Shown: positions 1-12,341 of the stretch, piece by piece
How positions within the stretch are numbered: position 1 is the stretch's first letter
How the letters are laid out: the number at the start of each line of letters is the position of its first letter
Notes under the pieces: generated by a model
Seen by the model: only the letters and a program-made list of their open reading frames with translations
Told to the model about the DNA's origin: nothing
The model's database searches: none
Made by a program: the position numbers and the translations under genes
Origin: Gyrodactylus bullatarudis
Taxonomy: Eukaryota > Platyhelminthes > Monogenea > Gyrodactylidea > Gyrodactylidae
Reading direction: 5' to 3'
Assembly: GCA_012064415.1 (NCBI GenBank)
Contig: SSNU01000173.1
Coordinates: 62,001 to 126,000 of the forward strand
DNA length: 64,000 nt

Positions 1-485
1 CATAAGGAAGGTTAGAGAAAACTAGCGCCTATTGGAGTGATAAACGTTATATTTCGCGGGGTCTCTTCAGACTCTACCCCGGTAACATTTAAATACTATT
101 ACAATGCAAAATATTCCCTGGCTTCCATTCGTCCATTTCGTGATTGTATTTTAGCCCTCACTAGGGGAGAGAGGAAAGAAAGGGAGTTGTCAAGGTGAAA
201 GACTCTGCTCACAACTAATTATTTCTGCCTTTTCATGAAGTGATCAATTTTCTGCTGTCCACTGTCTCTACGTCGTTTTCTCTTCACTTTTCCACAACTT
301 TTCTTGTCGGTAATTACAGGTTGGGTCATAATTAAAATACAATCACGAAATGGACGAATGGAAGCCAGGGAATATTTTGCATTGTAATAGTATTTAAATG
401 TTACCGGGGTAGAGTCTGAAGAGACCCCGCGAAATATAACGTTTATCACTCCAATAGGCGCTAGTTTTCTCTAACCTTCCTTATG
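1..485. mobile_element. Palindromic foldback element with ~153-bp terminal inverted repeats
   Basis: Bases 1-153 are repeated as reverse complement at about 333-485, apparently without mismatch, around a 180-bp centre. The right end is CCTTCCTTATG at 475-485 and the left end begins at base 1, so the left flank and any target duplication lie outside the window. The minus strand carries a 76-codon ORF (219-449) that runs from the right arm into the centre and ends in a basic tail followed by QQKIDHFM, which resembles a PCNA-interacting (PIP) box. This is probably a non-autonomous DNA transposon that keeps the 3' end of a transposase gene. The family is not identified. Confidence 0.8.
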
Positions 486-1275
486 AGTTTAGAACTAAGC
501 GAAGATATTCTTGATAAAGTACGTCAATATTATCGTTCAAATGCATTTATATCTCTCTATAGAATCAAAACTGCATTATTTTTGATCCAATATTAAAAAT
601 TAAACTATAGATACTTGTAGGCATGGAAATTTTAGCTGGTAAAACAATCTTGTTATATATATTAACAAGTATGCGTGGTTGATTTGTAATTACCCAAATG
701 AAAAGTATGTCAATCATTCGAGAGATTGTCTAAGAAATAAATTCTTTAAACAATAGACAGGAAGAATACATACATGTTTTAATTGTCTCAGTCAGTTGAG
801 CTTCATACATGTGGTAGAAGAGTGATAAAGTTTGGTGATTTATTTGCATAAAATATTTGAGATTATACAATATCAATAAGAGTATATTATTTACAACTGA
901 AAAATAGAGTCAAAAGAGCCTTGAGAAAAGTGTAATCCAATAGAATAGAATTTCATCATCTCACCTGACTGAGTGAATAGAATGTGAACAGATTAATTGA
1001 TTTTATCTACCCCACATTCAGTGTGTATTAGGCGTGTATTTGGTTTAGGGTGAGAATCTATTATTTGGATAGTCCCATTTGTGAAACTGCTAATAATATA
1101 TGGTTGTAAAGAGTATTACTTTATAAAAACATGGTCCGATAAACATTAGGAGTAGATTTTCTTTTTTAACAAACTCCAAGCCTTGCAAAGTGAACTAGAA
1201 ATGTACACGATTTTGAATTTTTTTGAGTATTCATTCGATCACGTTCCTTACATAGTGTCATAAATTAATAATTTA
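486..1275. other. Intergenic, no gene seen
   Basis: AT-rich sequence with no coding-like ORF, RNA gene or clear repeat structure that I can recognise. Confidence 0.6.
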
Positions 1276-1851
1276 GGGCGGTCAAAATGCTATTTTTAGT
1301 ATGTTAATAAGCAATGAAATCTGATTAGAATGATGTAAGACATGCTTTTGTCTCAGTTTTAGTTTCTGAAATAATTTTGCTAATTATCTGCTTGCTATTT
1401 TTAGCTTCTTAATTTGCTCACCGAACAATGTAAACAATACCAAACATAAAAATCATGAGCCATTCTTTCTTATCCATGATAAAATCATTGTCTTCAATCT
1501 CCTCAAATCTCTCAGATAACCAAATATTAAAATTGAAGCCTGTTAACGGCTATAGGAACGAAGAAAGTTTTTGATTCAAATCGAAAATTATTTGATAATT
1601 AGTTTTAAACCAATCAGAGTAAATCATTGATTTTCATTGATCATTGGTTTTCATCGTATGAATGGGTACATTGTTCAGAATTCTAGTTTCAACGAGACAA
1701 AAATATAGTTTCATAGAATATTCCAAAGTACATGCAAATAAATAAACTATTACTGAAGAAGTGACATTTTAAAATGGGAAATTTTGTTAATTGCTATTTT
1801 CAGGATATAAATGCTATTTTTTGTGAAATTTTTGCTATTTTCTGACCGCCC
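1276..1851. mobile_element. MITE with GGGCGGTC termini and TA target duplication
   Basis: The left end GGGCGGTCA and the right end TGACCGCCC are inverted repeats, and the subterminal sequence also matches imperfectly in inverted orientation (runs of GCTATTTTT). Both ends are flanked by TA (1274-1275 and 1852-1853), as expected for a Tc1/mariner-type insertion. The 576-bp body has no transposase ORF, so it is non-autonomous. Confidence 0.7.
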
Positions 1852-1994
1852 TATTATGACTCATAAAAGACCTTAAGTTTAAATTTTTTCATTCAACAGC
1901 AAAAGTTGATGATACTACTTTTAGGCAAATTTTGATTTTTAAATTCCTTTAAGCATGAAATGTTGATTTCTAAGCTTAGTTCTGACCAAAATTA

Positions 1995-2300
1995 ATAGAG
2001 CTAATTAATATGAAGTTGGGTATCTATGATTTTTACAGAAATCTCGATTTTTCATCAAGAATTCGAATTTATTAAAGATCCTTTGGAATCCTACTCATGC
2101 TGCCCACATCTACCAGTTGAAGAAAAAGAATTATTTTTATAAAAAATATGGTCATTTTTCAAATCCCCATTTTTTCGATCTTTGAACTGAAAATTTTTGT
2201 TGATTTGAAAGTGGGAGAGTGATCAAAAATTGATTCTCAGGATCGAGAATATTATTCCTTGCATTAAAGTTAATACAATATTTTCACCTCTTCTACGTCT
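1995..2300 (+). repeat. Copy of the dispersed TGATTTTTACAG repeat family
   Basis: It contains GAAGTTGGGTATCTATGATT followed by the CATCAAGAATTCGAATT stretch and, further on, a GATTTGAAAGTGGGAGAGTG segment. The same order recurs around 5100-5330, 42690-42870 and, in part, 12490-12740 and 23090-23200. This copy is single-armed rather than a foldback. Confidence 0.6.
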
Positions 2301-4199
2301 CAATCCAAAATATCAGTGAGACTGTAAGTTCTATATATATCATTAGAATCGTCTTTTCAAGCTTGATCAGAAAATCACCTTGGCTAAATATCGATAATTT
2401 GCAAAATCTATCTCTAATAAACATATCGGTTCTAGTTGCACGAGGTTGAAAATTTATACCAAGTGGTTAAAGCCTTTTTCCCCGAATGGGAGACAGTTTT
2501 ATATGGTATTCTTGTTGCTTCAAGTTGATTTCTTTCCTTACCTAGGCAGCGATGAAAAAATGCTTTAGAAAGATCTAGAATGGTCCCTAATTGAACACTT
2601 TTAAATTATTTCACATTGACTTAAAAAAGGGGTTCAATAGTAACTGTCTACTAAATCATTCTCGTTTCCTAACAAGCTTTAAAATTCACGATGAAATGTT
2701 AATCTTGTTTAGTTCATACGCCTTTTATCGATAATCTATGTTATTCGAATAAAAATATCGAAGGCTATTATTGGCGAATCTTATCAAGAAAAGTACTACT
2801 TGAGTCTAGACTCAAAAGGAAGATAGGAGAACGAAACAAATAATTATATTGGTTTATGCTCAGAATGGCCGTAATGATCTTAGTCTCTTTTGTAACTATT
2901 TGTGTTCTCTATATGGCAGATGTTTCTTCTAAAGAATTATTTTGTTCATTCTATTAATATCTGACTAAATTCATGTAAGAGAAAAGGGTGACCCTAACAG
3001 ATTGCGAGAAAAGTCATCTTCCAAGGTCACACCAGCAGAAATTTAAACACGAGTGCTTATCGAATAGTTAACCACAACCAAAAGGAATACAGATAGATTC
3101 AGAGAAATTGAAAATAAAGTTTCAACTGCATTTTCTTGTGTCAATAAATGGTAGAAAAATATTCAGATAAAAAGGTGATACATAGATAGAGAGACATGTA
3201 AAAGTTGAAGAAGAAAATTCGTCTCAAATTAATATTAGTAGTATTATTATTACACGATAAGTAAGAACACATGCATTGATAAAATCGATTAATTAGTAAT
3301 ACAGTTTATCAAGTGAAAATAAAACTCATCACTTTGTTTGAGTATAGTAAAAGATTTGAGTCTTTTTCTAGGAGTTTGTAATGCATTGTGTAATTGGAGT
3401 TGTAACGAGAGATTCTTTAAATTGAGCAATCACTACACTATAGAGTTTGCAGAGTTTGACCCTTTTTAAATTTAACGTAGTAAGTCACAAACAGTGTTGG
3501 AACCGAGGTTGATTATGGTCAGTTCTGTCGAATACCCTGGAAATTAGCAAGAACAGGAAAAAGTATTCGCCTATTGGTTGGCTCTGAAATAATAGATAAT
3601 CATTGAAAAATCTTGTTATCAGTCAGAAGGTCACTTCCAACACGCAGTGCTCAAAATTTATTCATGAAATTCTTTTCCCGTGATATGACTCACGTCAAAT
3701 AAAGAGTGGGTTGGATTTTCTGGATTATAGTAAAATATTTTATTGATGAAATATGTAGATTTTTAGGAAAATTAGGTGGGTAAATTCTCAAACAAGTCAA
3801 TCAACTTTTAGCACAAGTAGCTAACATATTTAAAGTACAAAACTTTAATGAAAAGTAAAATAAAATATTTAATGTCATAATAGGATAATAAATCTATCAC
3901 TCCCTTAACTTTACTCATTCTGGAGGGAGTAGAAAAAATATAGAGTAGCAACAGAATTCTCTCTAATTCCTATATTTTATTTCAAGTTAATATCTGTACA
4001 ACTCTCTGGGATATTACACATCTGGGAGTATCTGAGAACAAAAAGGTAGTCTTATAATAGAAGATGGATTATTACATTGTAGGTAGTTTATCCAAAACTT
4101 ACAAAAGGGGCACGATTTGTTGCTTTAGACAACACAATTAGGATGAAAAGATCGAATGTAACTGCAAGTAGTAGCTTTGTAAATTTTCCAACTCGCAGA

Positions 4200-4480
4200 A
4201 TTTGTGTTCAATTTCAAAAGATAAACTTAACCCTTATAGTCTCAGAGAATATTTTTTCATGACTCGCATTCAATCTTTTGTCTATCTCATAGTTTGTGAA
4301 TAAGCTGATTACGAATCTACAATTATTTTTGGTTCAGAAGTTATCGATCAAAAATAAGAACCTGGGAAGTAGGTTTTCAAAAACACGTTTTAAGCAAGAA
4401 TTAATTTTTCGAAAAAAATCAACTCTCTTTAAATTAGTATAGCACGAGTTTGACGAATGATAGAGCCAGGATCTTTGCGT
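4200..4480. repeat. Diverged dispersed repeat (copy 1)
   Basis: It shares ordered blocks with 14110-14280, including TCATGACT, CAATCTTTTGTCTAT and ACGAATGATAGAGC. The copies are clearly related but diverged. No ORF or terminal structure is evident. Confidence 0.5.
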
Positions 4481-4826
4481 ACTCCAGGAGGTTAATAAAT
4501 TTCCTATCGAATGGGTGATAAACGAAGTATTTTCTGAGGCTTGAATGAATAATAATGAGTTGTTAAAATGACGTGTGATAGAACTTTCACTATGAAACTT
4601 TAAGCGCTAAATCGACATATTCAAAGGCTCCATATTTGTGAATTCTGAGTCAGAAATACAATTACTTCCGGCTTGGCACAGTTGGCCCATCAGAGTCTTA
4701 AATACAGAGTTCAGATCTCAGGCGACTCTTGAATTATTTCAAGCAAATTTGGTGCTCTACTCATTACCGTGTTATTGATTATAATTTTTCTAATGAAAGA
4801 TTTCATCGAATTTTTTTCTCTATTAG

Positions 4827-7800
4827 GAAAAGATTCTCCACAAAGAGAATATAACTCCGGAAACTGCACGTCTTCAGACAGAGCTGAATGAGACTCGTCT
4901 CCGTGAAGCAGACCTCCAGATGGCCTTGGAAGAGTTAAAGTCTCGAATAGACCTGACTGATAAAATTGTCCAATCCGTAAGTTGTGAATGCTACCTATTA
5001 TAATTATAATAATTAGTCTTATAATTTCAATTTTACTTTTCTATGCTTTATTAAAACGATGAATTTAGGATTATTCCATTTTTTAAATTTCTTAATTGAG
5101 AATATTTGTTAATTGCACGGTTCTTTGAGAGGGGTTAAATCTAAGATCTTTATACGAAAATCAGTAAAAATGATAACCGTTTGTAGAAGAAATTATATAA
5201 ATTTCAAGAAAATCATGGTCATTTTTATCAAATTAGACGCCAAATTCCCTTTGACGAACTTTGAGCTGAAAATATTTATTGATTTGAAAGTGTTAGGGGG
5301 TGGCCGAGAGATGTTTTTCAGGATCTGAATTAGACAAGAGAGTCGATAGAATCCTTTTCCTGACAACAAACTTTACTTAAGTTCTACGATCTAATTTGGG
5401 AATAAGGAAAAATCGTACTGTACACTTCAAATTTTATCATTTATTGCTTATTCTTTTATCAATTTTACTTTGATTCTAATATAGTCTCAAATATAATGGA
5501 GAAATGATAAATTTTTAAAATTTTTCTGTATTATTATAAACATCATTATCGTCATGACTACGATACGATTTCCCATCGGAAGGGGTAGAGTTTTTCATTC
5601 ATTTCACTTTGTACAATTTGAGGCACTAAAGGTAATTGATTCCAGATCAGACACTGAGATTTTACTTTTCAATGACTTGTGTGTCTGTGTGTGCGTGTAG
5701 TTTATTTTAATAAACTTTTTATTACTCTTCTGCATTCATGAGATTTATCTTGGGATCAAATATGTCCCCGTTTTTCTATTCTACAAGGCCTATTCCACAC
5801 TATCTGTTGTTTAGAATTTTAAAGATATATTAAAAAGAAAAAAATCGCTCAGTTTTATCGATTAAAAGGAAAAGCTAAATCAAAGTATGTAATATGATTT
5901 TGAGATGACATACTTCTAATTTACTGCTAGGTGTATTTTTATGAATGGGCTACAATTTTGATTCAATCTCGTCTTGACTATTTTTTTCAATAGATTTTAC
6001 TACATTCATTTAAATATAAGTTTTTATTACATCAAGTTTGAAATTACCCCCAAAACCATGATTTGTACTGCATTGAATATTTTTCATGTATCCATATACT
6101 CTAGTTAAGAGAGAATGCTCTTTGCTTAATTTCTCTATATCGATCTAGTTTTTCACTTTATTTCTTTCTGAATCAATTTCTTGCACTTTAAGCCTTGCAT
6201 TGCAGAAAGAAAGGATGTACTCGTCAAATTGAAATATTAATTTTACTTTTTACGCTCTCTAAAATTGTTCTGTAGGAATTAGAAAGTTACTTACTACTCG
6301 AACATTTTTATTGCTCAAAAGTTCTTTATTTACTTGTACTCGTTTCACTATAGGAACCTCAGTTATTGGAATTCTTCAATTCAATCATTCATGACAAAAT
6401 TCCTCCAAAATCTCGTTCTGTTAGCATTTCAACAACCAATCCATGTTCAACCAGTGATAATTTGGACTTGAATCGAATTCAAAATCAACAACATCCCCAT
6501 AAGAATGCTAGCTTTAATCGGTTAGATACGATTGTAGACAACTCCCCAATGATTCAACCTAATGGAGGTTCGCATGTCAACCCCATTGAGAACGAATGTG
6601 AGTCATTTTTCATAGGTTTTTGTAAAAATCTATAAAACTTTTAAACATCCTTATTTTAAATTTTAGTGTTGAAAGAAACCACAAAAAAACACCAAGGTTT
6701 TGAATCTCCCCAGAGTGATTCAGGATTAAGTAGTTCGTATTCAGCTTCAGGTCCAAGTTCAACAGCCGAATGGACCTCTTCTCAGATATCAACTAAGAAA
6801 CCCAAAGTTGATTCAAAGTAAATTCAAGTTAATGTGGTCACTGTTAAGTAGTTTGTTAATAAAATTATTTTTTATCAAGTAAAGTTTTTGAAACAACTGA
6901 TGACTCTGATTGTTATGTATTGAGAAGACAGAAAGAATCTAACATCAACTACGATTCAAATGTGAGAAGTATCAAATCAAATTCAATGTACGAACCAAAT
7001 ATAGACTCCTACTTTGGTGTAATGAATGATAGTCCATTTGTTAAGAGCATCGACTTCGAGGTGACCGACTTGGAAATAGCCCATGACCCCAGGGAAAAAC
7101 TTGAAACTAAGCCTCCGCCAGTGAACAATGCAATCTCAAAGTGGAGGAATTCCCTTAAAGAGTCCTTCTCATGGATATCAAAGGACTCTGGTGGAGTTTC
7201 ACATTTCACTGGACCAGTTTTAGGCAGGAATATCGATTACAAGTTTGAAGCTCTTGCTGCTAAACACGGAGAGGCTAGGGCACTAGCAAAGCTTAGAACT
7301 ACTCAAGTCGAAGTAATTTTTATAATCCTAATTTCTTTCTTTATTCTTTATGTATAGTTAAAACGAGTGAAGGCTAAATGCCAGCAATTCGAGAGTCATT
7401 TTGCTAAACAAGATGAAACTGTACACAAATTAGAACAACAGCTAGACGAGCAAAAGTCCAGAGAGCGAAAGCTGAAGCATGAAATTCGTCTATTACAGCG
7501 GAAAATCTTTCAGATGGAAGCAAACGTAAGTTTATCAATGCATGAAATGAAATATAAAAGGATCAATAAAAAAGATTATGATCACTTGAAATGTTGTTAA
7601 TAGAGATCGTTAAATCACCTTCTTCATTTTTAGCACCGTGAATTTGAGGTTACTCAAAAAATCAAAGAAATGGAATTATCTAGTAAGCTTGCCGAAATTA
7701 CATTCCGAATAACACAGTCAGACACAATAAATCAGCAGATTAGTGCATGGAATCAAATTAAATCATCCTCAATAGGAGATACTCCAACACCCGTTAGCAA

Positions 7801-8076
7801 TTATCGACCTAGTGTTCCTTATTCTAAGGCTGAAGAGTCCTTGCTAGCGGTAGAAATCGACCGATCTAATCTAATTGGGAATCATTCTACGAGAGCACCA
7901 CCAGTAATAAAGCAAAATTAAAATTTTAAATAGATTTATATTTAATTTTCTTCCAGAATACACTAGAAATTAGCAAGCAACCAAAAACTGGGAACCATTT
8001 GGAAGCATCGCCAATGGAATCGCTAAATCAATATAAACTTGACCAAGATTTAATAGAGTCAATAATGAACAAATAA
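4827..8076 (+). CDS. Coiled-coil protein, 3' part of gene, EVI5/TBC-like
   Basis: Seven exons join in frame: 4827-4976, 6354-6597, 6667-6817, 6880-7312, 7358-7525, 7634-7903 and 7957-8076, giving 512 codons with the stop. All junctions are GT-AG with compatible phases. The first exon encodes a heptad-rich segment with ETRLREAD, reminiscent of the coiled coils behind the TBC domain in EVI5 RabGAPs. Next come a Ser/Asn/Pro-rich linker, a segment with SKWRNSLKESFSWISK, a long coiled coil (exons 4-6) and the C-terminus DLIESIMNK. No start or TBC domain is present, so the gene most likely begins before the window; the first listed exon is entered from an intron. Family assignment is tentative, because other long coiled-coil proteins share this pattern. 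Poly(A) signals lie at 8125-8130 and 8175-8180. The introns here are 62-1377 nt, with several short ones. Confidence 0.6.
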
Positions 8077-8124
8077 AATCCTAGCTTGAAACAAGAAAGA
8101 AGAAGAAAATGGGCAACCAACCAA

Positions 8125-8180
8125 AATAAAACTTGAAATCTTTATAAAAATATCGAGTTTATTATTTTTATTTAAATAAA
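8125..8180 (+). terminator. Poly(A) signals of the coiled-coil gene
   Basis: AATAAA occurs at 8125-8130 and 8175-8180, 49 and 99 nt after the stop codon. On the opposite strand AATAAA at 8158-8163 serves the convergent gene, so the two 3' ends interdigitate. Confidence 0.6.
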
Positions 8181-8187
8181 TTTTTTC

Positions 8188-8430
8188 TCAACAGCACATT
8201 AGTATTTTTCTCAATATTTCATTTTTTAAAGGGATTGAAGTAGTTGATTCATCAACTGATTCCATTCGGTTCAAATTAATAAGAGGAATGAAACAGTCTT
8301 GAGAAGGAGTCTCATCTATGTATGGAAATACAGAAATTTTAGAAAGTCTTCTAACAAGCTTGGATGGGGTTATGGCATCTTTCCACTTTATATCATCATC
8401 TGAAACTGTATCAATATTAGATAATATCAT
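8188..8430 (-). CDS. Small hypothetical protein, 80 aa
   Basis: An intact single-exon ORF that I do not recognise. It encodes an acidic N-terminus, a basic patch (KLVRRLSKISVF) and no signal peptide or membrane segment. Support for a real gene is contextual. It is head to head with BET1, with 153 bp between start codons. A minus-strand AATAAA (8158-8163) follows its stop by 25 nt. It fills the gap between two genes without overlapping either coding region. Residue composition looks protein-like rather than AT-rich noise. It could also be one exon of a longer transcript. Confidence 0.5.
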   Translation of the reverse strand: MILSNIDTVSDDDIKWKDAITPSKLVRRLSKISVFPYIDETPSQDCFIPLINLNRMESVDESTTSIPLKNEILRKILMCC

Positions 8431-8583
8431 TTTCGAAAATTAATTCAACTTGAAAATGTGATCTGGATTTATTTAAATAAATATTTCTAGAAAATCTAGG
8501 TGTTTAACCATGTCGCAATTACAAAAAAAATTATTTTCAATCGTCATCTACTGAATAGATTTTATTCATAAATATATTAATGA
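8431..8583. promoter_or_regulatory. Putative bidirectional promoter
   Basis: 153 bp separate the start codons of the divergent 80-aa gene and BET1. The stretch is AT-rich with TTTATTTAAATAAATATTT near 8468. It is inferred to serve both genes purely from spacing. Confidence 0.45.
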
Positions 8584-8904
8584 ATGAGTAACCAACGGCA
8601 GTACTATGGATATAATGATTTGAAACATGTTGAAAATGAAAATGATAAGATTACAGAAACTTTACATCGGAAAGTTGATATATTAAAACTGTTATCAAAG
8701 AATATTGGATCAGAATTACAGGAACAAAACATCTTTCTTTCTGGATTCATGAATGAAATGGATAACTCTGATAATGTGCTGCGTCGTACTATGAAACGTT
8801 TAGGATTCGTTACTAGTAATAAATCAGGAAAGATCTTGTACCTTTATTTATTTGGTTTTTGTATATTCTTTTTCCTTGTCCTCTGGATCCTTTTGAAATT
8901 ATAA
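8584..8904 (+). CDS. BET1: BET1-like Qc-SNARE
   Basis: A 106-aa intronless gene. BET1 acts in ER-to-Golgi vesicle fusion as a Qc-SNARE. The N-terminus carries ENENDKITETLHRKVDILKL, which corresponds to the LENEN...L.SKV...K.LS core of BET1. It is followed by IGSELQEQN around the SNARE zero layer, a GKTMxKL-like RTMKRLGF segment and a C-terminal membrane anchor (about residues 84-104) that ends LLKL. Length and tail-anchored layout match the family. The stop lies only 39 nt before the ATG of the next gene on the same strand, with a splice-acceptor-like TTTTATTCCAG in between, which hints at a dicistronic unit. Confidence 0.88.
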   Translation: MSNQRQYYGYNDLKHVENENDKITETLHRKVDILKLLSKNIGSELQEQNIFLSGFMNEMDNSDNVLRRTMKRLGFVTSNKSGKILYLYLFGFCIFFFLVLWILLKL

Positions 8905-8943
8905 AGATTTTTCAATAATAATGATTTTATTCCAGTTTCATTA

Positions 8944-9663
8944 ATGCTTCTTAATCGTTCAGAATTCCTTTTCCCACATTTTTTCTATTTATTTTTTCAG
9001 GAATCAGTTCTTTCAAATGTAATATTTCTGATTGGACTTTCATTTGTAGCCATTTCTTTTGTTAAAGAGCTAAGGATAGTTGATTCTCCTATACCGAACC
9101 AGGACTATACTTATACCAGAACGTTTGAAAAGTAATTTCATATTCTTACCCATTAGCTGTCTCTACCCTGGGTTTGTAAATACCTACAACTTACCAATTC
9201 TTATCAAATCAACATTTAATGTTTCTTCAACTTCCAAGTCTGATTTGTGTGATCCCGATCTACATTTTGCTCTCCTCAGACCAGAAGAAAAGAGAAAATC
9301 TTGTCAAAACCTGATTTGTAACTCATACTTGAATTCCAAGTTATGGCGGGACATCCTTTTATCCGGTGAATTCACTTTCCTCAAAAAGTCATTCTTGAAA
9401 GGAGACGATAAAATTGATATAAATCCAGAATTCGAGCTTAACCTAGCTAACAAGACTGCTGTTCTGTTTGTAAGTATGAATCCAGCTTATAATATTACGG
9501 AGACGGATTGCTGTTATCGATTAGTGGTACGTTAAGTTTCTAATTTCTCGAGGCTTCCTTCAACGATGTCAAAGTAGTCTCTGGCGATGAAAGTCCAAAG
9601 GAATCATCAACAGGAACATTATTCCTAGAAATTTTCTTTTCCATCTTAGAGGCCTTATTTTGA
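8944..9663 (+). CDS. TMEM248/TMEM219-like membrane protein
   Basis: Three exons, 8944-9131, 9157-9526 and 9553-9663, give 222 aa and are separated by introns of only 25 and 26 nt. A membrane segment (about residues 24-40, IFLIGLSFVAISF) is followed by KELRIVDSP, similar to the FKIKEIKSP that follows the first membrane segment in TMEM248. Next is an extracytoplasmic domain with several Cys and N-glycosylation sites (NVS, NKT, NIT), then a second hydrophobic stretch LFLEIFFSILEAL at the C-terminus. The two-membrane-segment layout and length suit TMEM248/TMEM219, but similarity is limited. Removing the two mini-introns is required to keep one frame; without them the ORF stops at 9133 and 9533. 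The start is the first ATG after a possible acceptor at 8934-8935. Confidence 0.6.
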
Positions 9664-12341
9664 TATAAACTCTGCTAGACAATTTTTATTTTCATAATTC
9701 TTTCAAAGCATTTTATTTTTATGAATAAAGGAAGAAAATTTCTTGAATGAATCATTTTAATTTAAATTTTCACATGAAAAATTTTGACAAAAAAAATTGT
9801 TGATTTAAATTTCTGTTAGTTTTGTTAACTAGTATTTAAGTTGGATTTCTTTTATCGTTGACCTCTCGACTTTTATAAGATGGAATCTTCTAAATTTGAT
9901 CTGTAAGCAAAATATGCATAATTTAATTAGCATGCTACTTAGTAGTAACGTCATGATTAACATAAAAATTAACATGCGTATGAAATTTATTATTTGATAG
10001 ATTTTATTCACCGATAAACGTAGAAATATTCACGGGTTAATTTCTTCATCTCAATGATTTCAATAAAAAGATTTACTCAATGAGAGAGTACAAATATTGG
10101 TAAAAGTAACAATTAAATTCCAACGTTTCATCCCATCAAAAGGAATCTATCTTCATACCAGAAATGTTTTTTTTATTTGAAAGAAGATGAAAAAACCATT
10201 CTAACTCATTGAAGAAGAAGAAAGAAATATGTTATTCTATCTACACACTGTGATATTATTGTAGCAATAATAATTACAATAGTTTCAGTTGTCTCTAAAT
10301 AAAAAGTTAAAGTCTTGTTATCCAGAAATAAGAATAACATTGCTTCAAGTGAGAAGTAATGAATGAATGGTAAAAACTGAAACGAGAAAAATAAAGAATG
10401 AAAAGACGAACGGAAATTAAAGTTCAATACGCACAGAGAAAGAACATATATAGAAGGAATTTTATAATACGAAGAATAACAAGAATTTATTCACGATGAA
10501 GAAATATTAATTTCTCAATAATTTCTTTCCCAAACGAAAAGGAATCTGATAAAATCTCATCTTTTTCTGCTAAATAAATTTCTTTACTACATTTCTATAC
10601 TGTGTTAGAAAAATTGTATTATTTACTATGTGTTTAAATAGGTAGTTGTAGTAAGTTTTTTATTATGAATGAATGAATATCAAAAAAGTCAAAAATCCCT
10701 CTTACTACATTCATTGAGAAGATTAATATTATTATTACAATATATGTGTGTAATCTTTGTTTTTATTTCCTATTCACATAATAATAAGTTGCAGGGATAA
10801 AAAGTCAATTGTAGAGATTATTTTTCTTCTCTTTCTGTTGTTGTTTAAATTTTTTTCATAAGAGAGGAAAAATTTAAGATTTCTCTTCTTGTGTCTTATC
10901 ATGGGGATGTATCTCATTTTCTTCCTATCTCAAGAGAGTTTGAGAGGATGTCTCTCTTCTCTCTTCATATAAATACATTTTAATGTGTTTAACGAATATA
11001 AAATCATAATATAATTCTTTTTATTCGAAAATGATGATGATGATATAGTTGAGGACAGGAAATCTTGAAATGTACATGGCTAATGTTGATTTTTCCCTTC
11101 AGAAAAAAGAAAAAAACAATTCAATGCCTCAGAACTGTACTCAAAATATTTTTCATCAAATAGCTTTCATTTATTAGAGCTGATATCCGATAAAGGTTTT
11201 TTAACGAAGCGGTATCTTATTTTACTATAATTCAATTAAAAGTAGTATGCTTAATTAATTAAACGTGAATTTAAATATAAATATAAAACGTAATATTTAA
11301 ATATTATTTTTCAAATTTCATTCAATAATTGAATTAATTCATGACTAGCAATTCGAAATGGCTCAAGACTCTTGAATACACTTAGTACCCCCTTAGTACT
11401 GAAGCAAAGTTGAAAAGAAGATGAGAATTTAATACTTACACGGATAGTGTATTTATTGAATGCGATTCGAAAGAATCAAACTTTGGTAAGAGCCCTTTCA
11501 AATTTAATCGAAAATTATAGAGAATTACAACCTGAAAGCAAATCTTGACTCAGTACATTAGTTGAAGGTTTTCATAAACTCTTAATTAACTCAGGATATA
11601 ACAACTTACTTGATTGTCAATTTGTCTATTGTCTTATTCGTGATTGTCGTCCATATTGCTATTCCTAGGGGGGGGGATAAAATTATGAATTTTTAGAATG
11701 TGAAACAATGACTAGAACCCTATGAGCTGATAATGAAATAATTTCATACTTTTTCTTGTGAATGATTAGGATTCACCGCCCTATCTATTTTTAAAACAAG
11801 TTCTATTCATAATTAAATATAGAAAGGTAAATGAAAAATACCCAACTCATATTATTCAACAGAACCCTAATAATCTTTACTAGAGTTTGGCGTTCTTATC
11901 GACCAATAAATGAAACCCATTTGTTCATTTTTGATTGGTTCTTGTTAATTCCCAGGTGTAGATCAACTTGAAAGCAAAAGAAAATCTTTAAATTCCATCC
12001 AGTAAACGACTCATTTGAATAAAACAAATCCAAATCTCATTTATAGAGAGTTAATTAAGTTATTTAACGGAAATATTCCTCAGTTTTGTTCCAAGAAGGG
12101 AAATACATTCCTTTATCTTCTCTGTAAAAAGTTAATTAGAAAGAAAACATCTCTTTGGAGTCATTCTTGTAATACAATGCAGTACAGTTGAGCAGAGGAA
12201 TGAACAAACTAAATAGATAGATAGATATGCACACTGTGCGTGTGTATGCATTCCCATCTGTAATCATAAATGTCGTTTTATCTGATTTTTGACATTTTTT
12301 CTAATTGCATTTTCTTCAATTTCATAGAAAATTGCACATAC
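9664..12341. other. Intergenic or dachshund downstream region, no gene confirmed
   Basis: AT-rich DNA. I searched the minus strand for the missing C-terminal Dachshund box and found nothing convincing. A G-tract lies near 11669-11677. No RNA gene is recognised. Confidence 0.5.

Larger units (their letters stand above)
1852..4826. other. Intergenic or intronic repeat-rich DNA
   Basis: No exon is recognised. About 1995-2300 is one copy of a dispersed repeat family whose signature is ATCTATGATTTTTACAG, also seen at 42.7, 62.6 and 63.1 kb. About 4200-4480 resembles 14110-14280. If the EVI5-like gene begins upstream of the window, this stretch is intronic. Confidence 0.5.

Noticed and set aside
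4670..4740. tRNA-like stretch with an A-box-like TGGCACAGTTGG and a B-box-like GTTCAGATC
   Set aside because: The boxes are only about 35 nt apart, the stems do not pair, and the B box has a mismatch at a key base. It may be chance or a very old SINE head.
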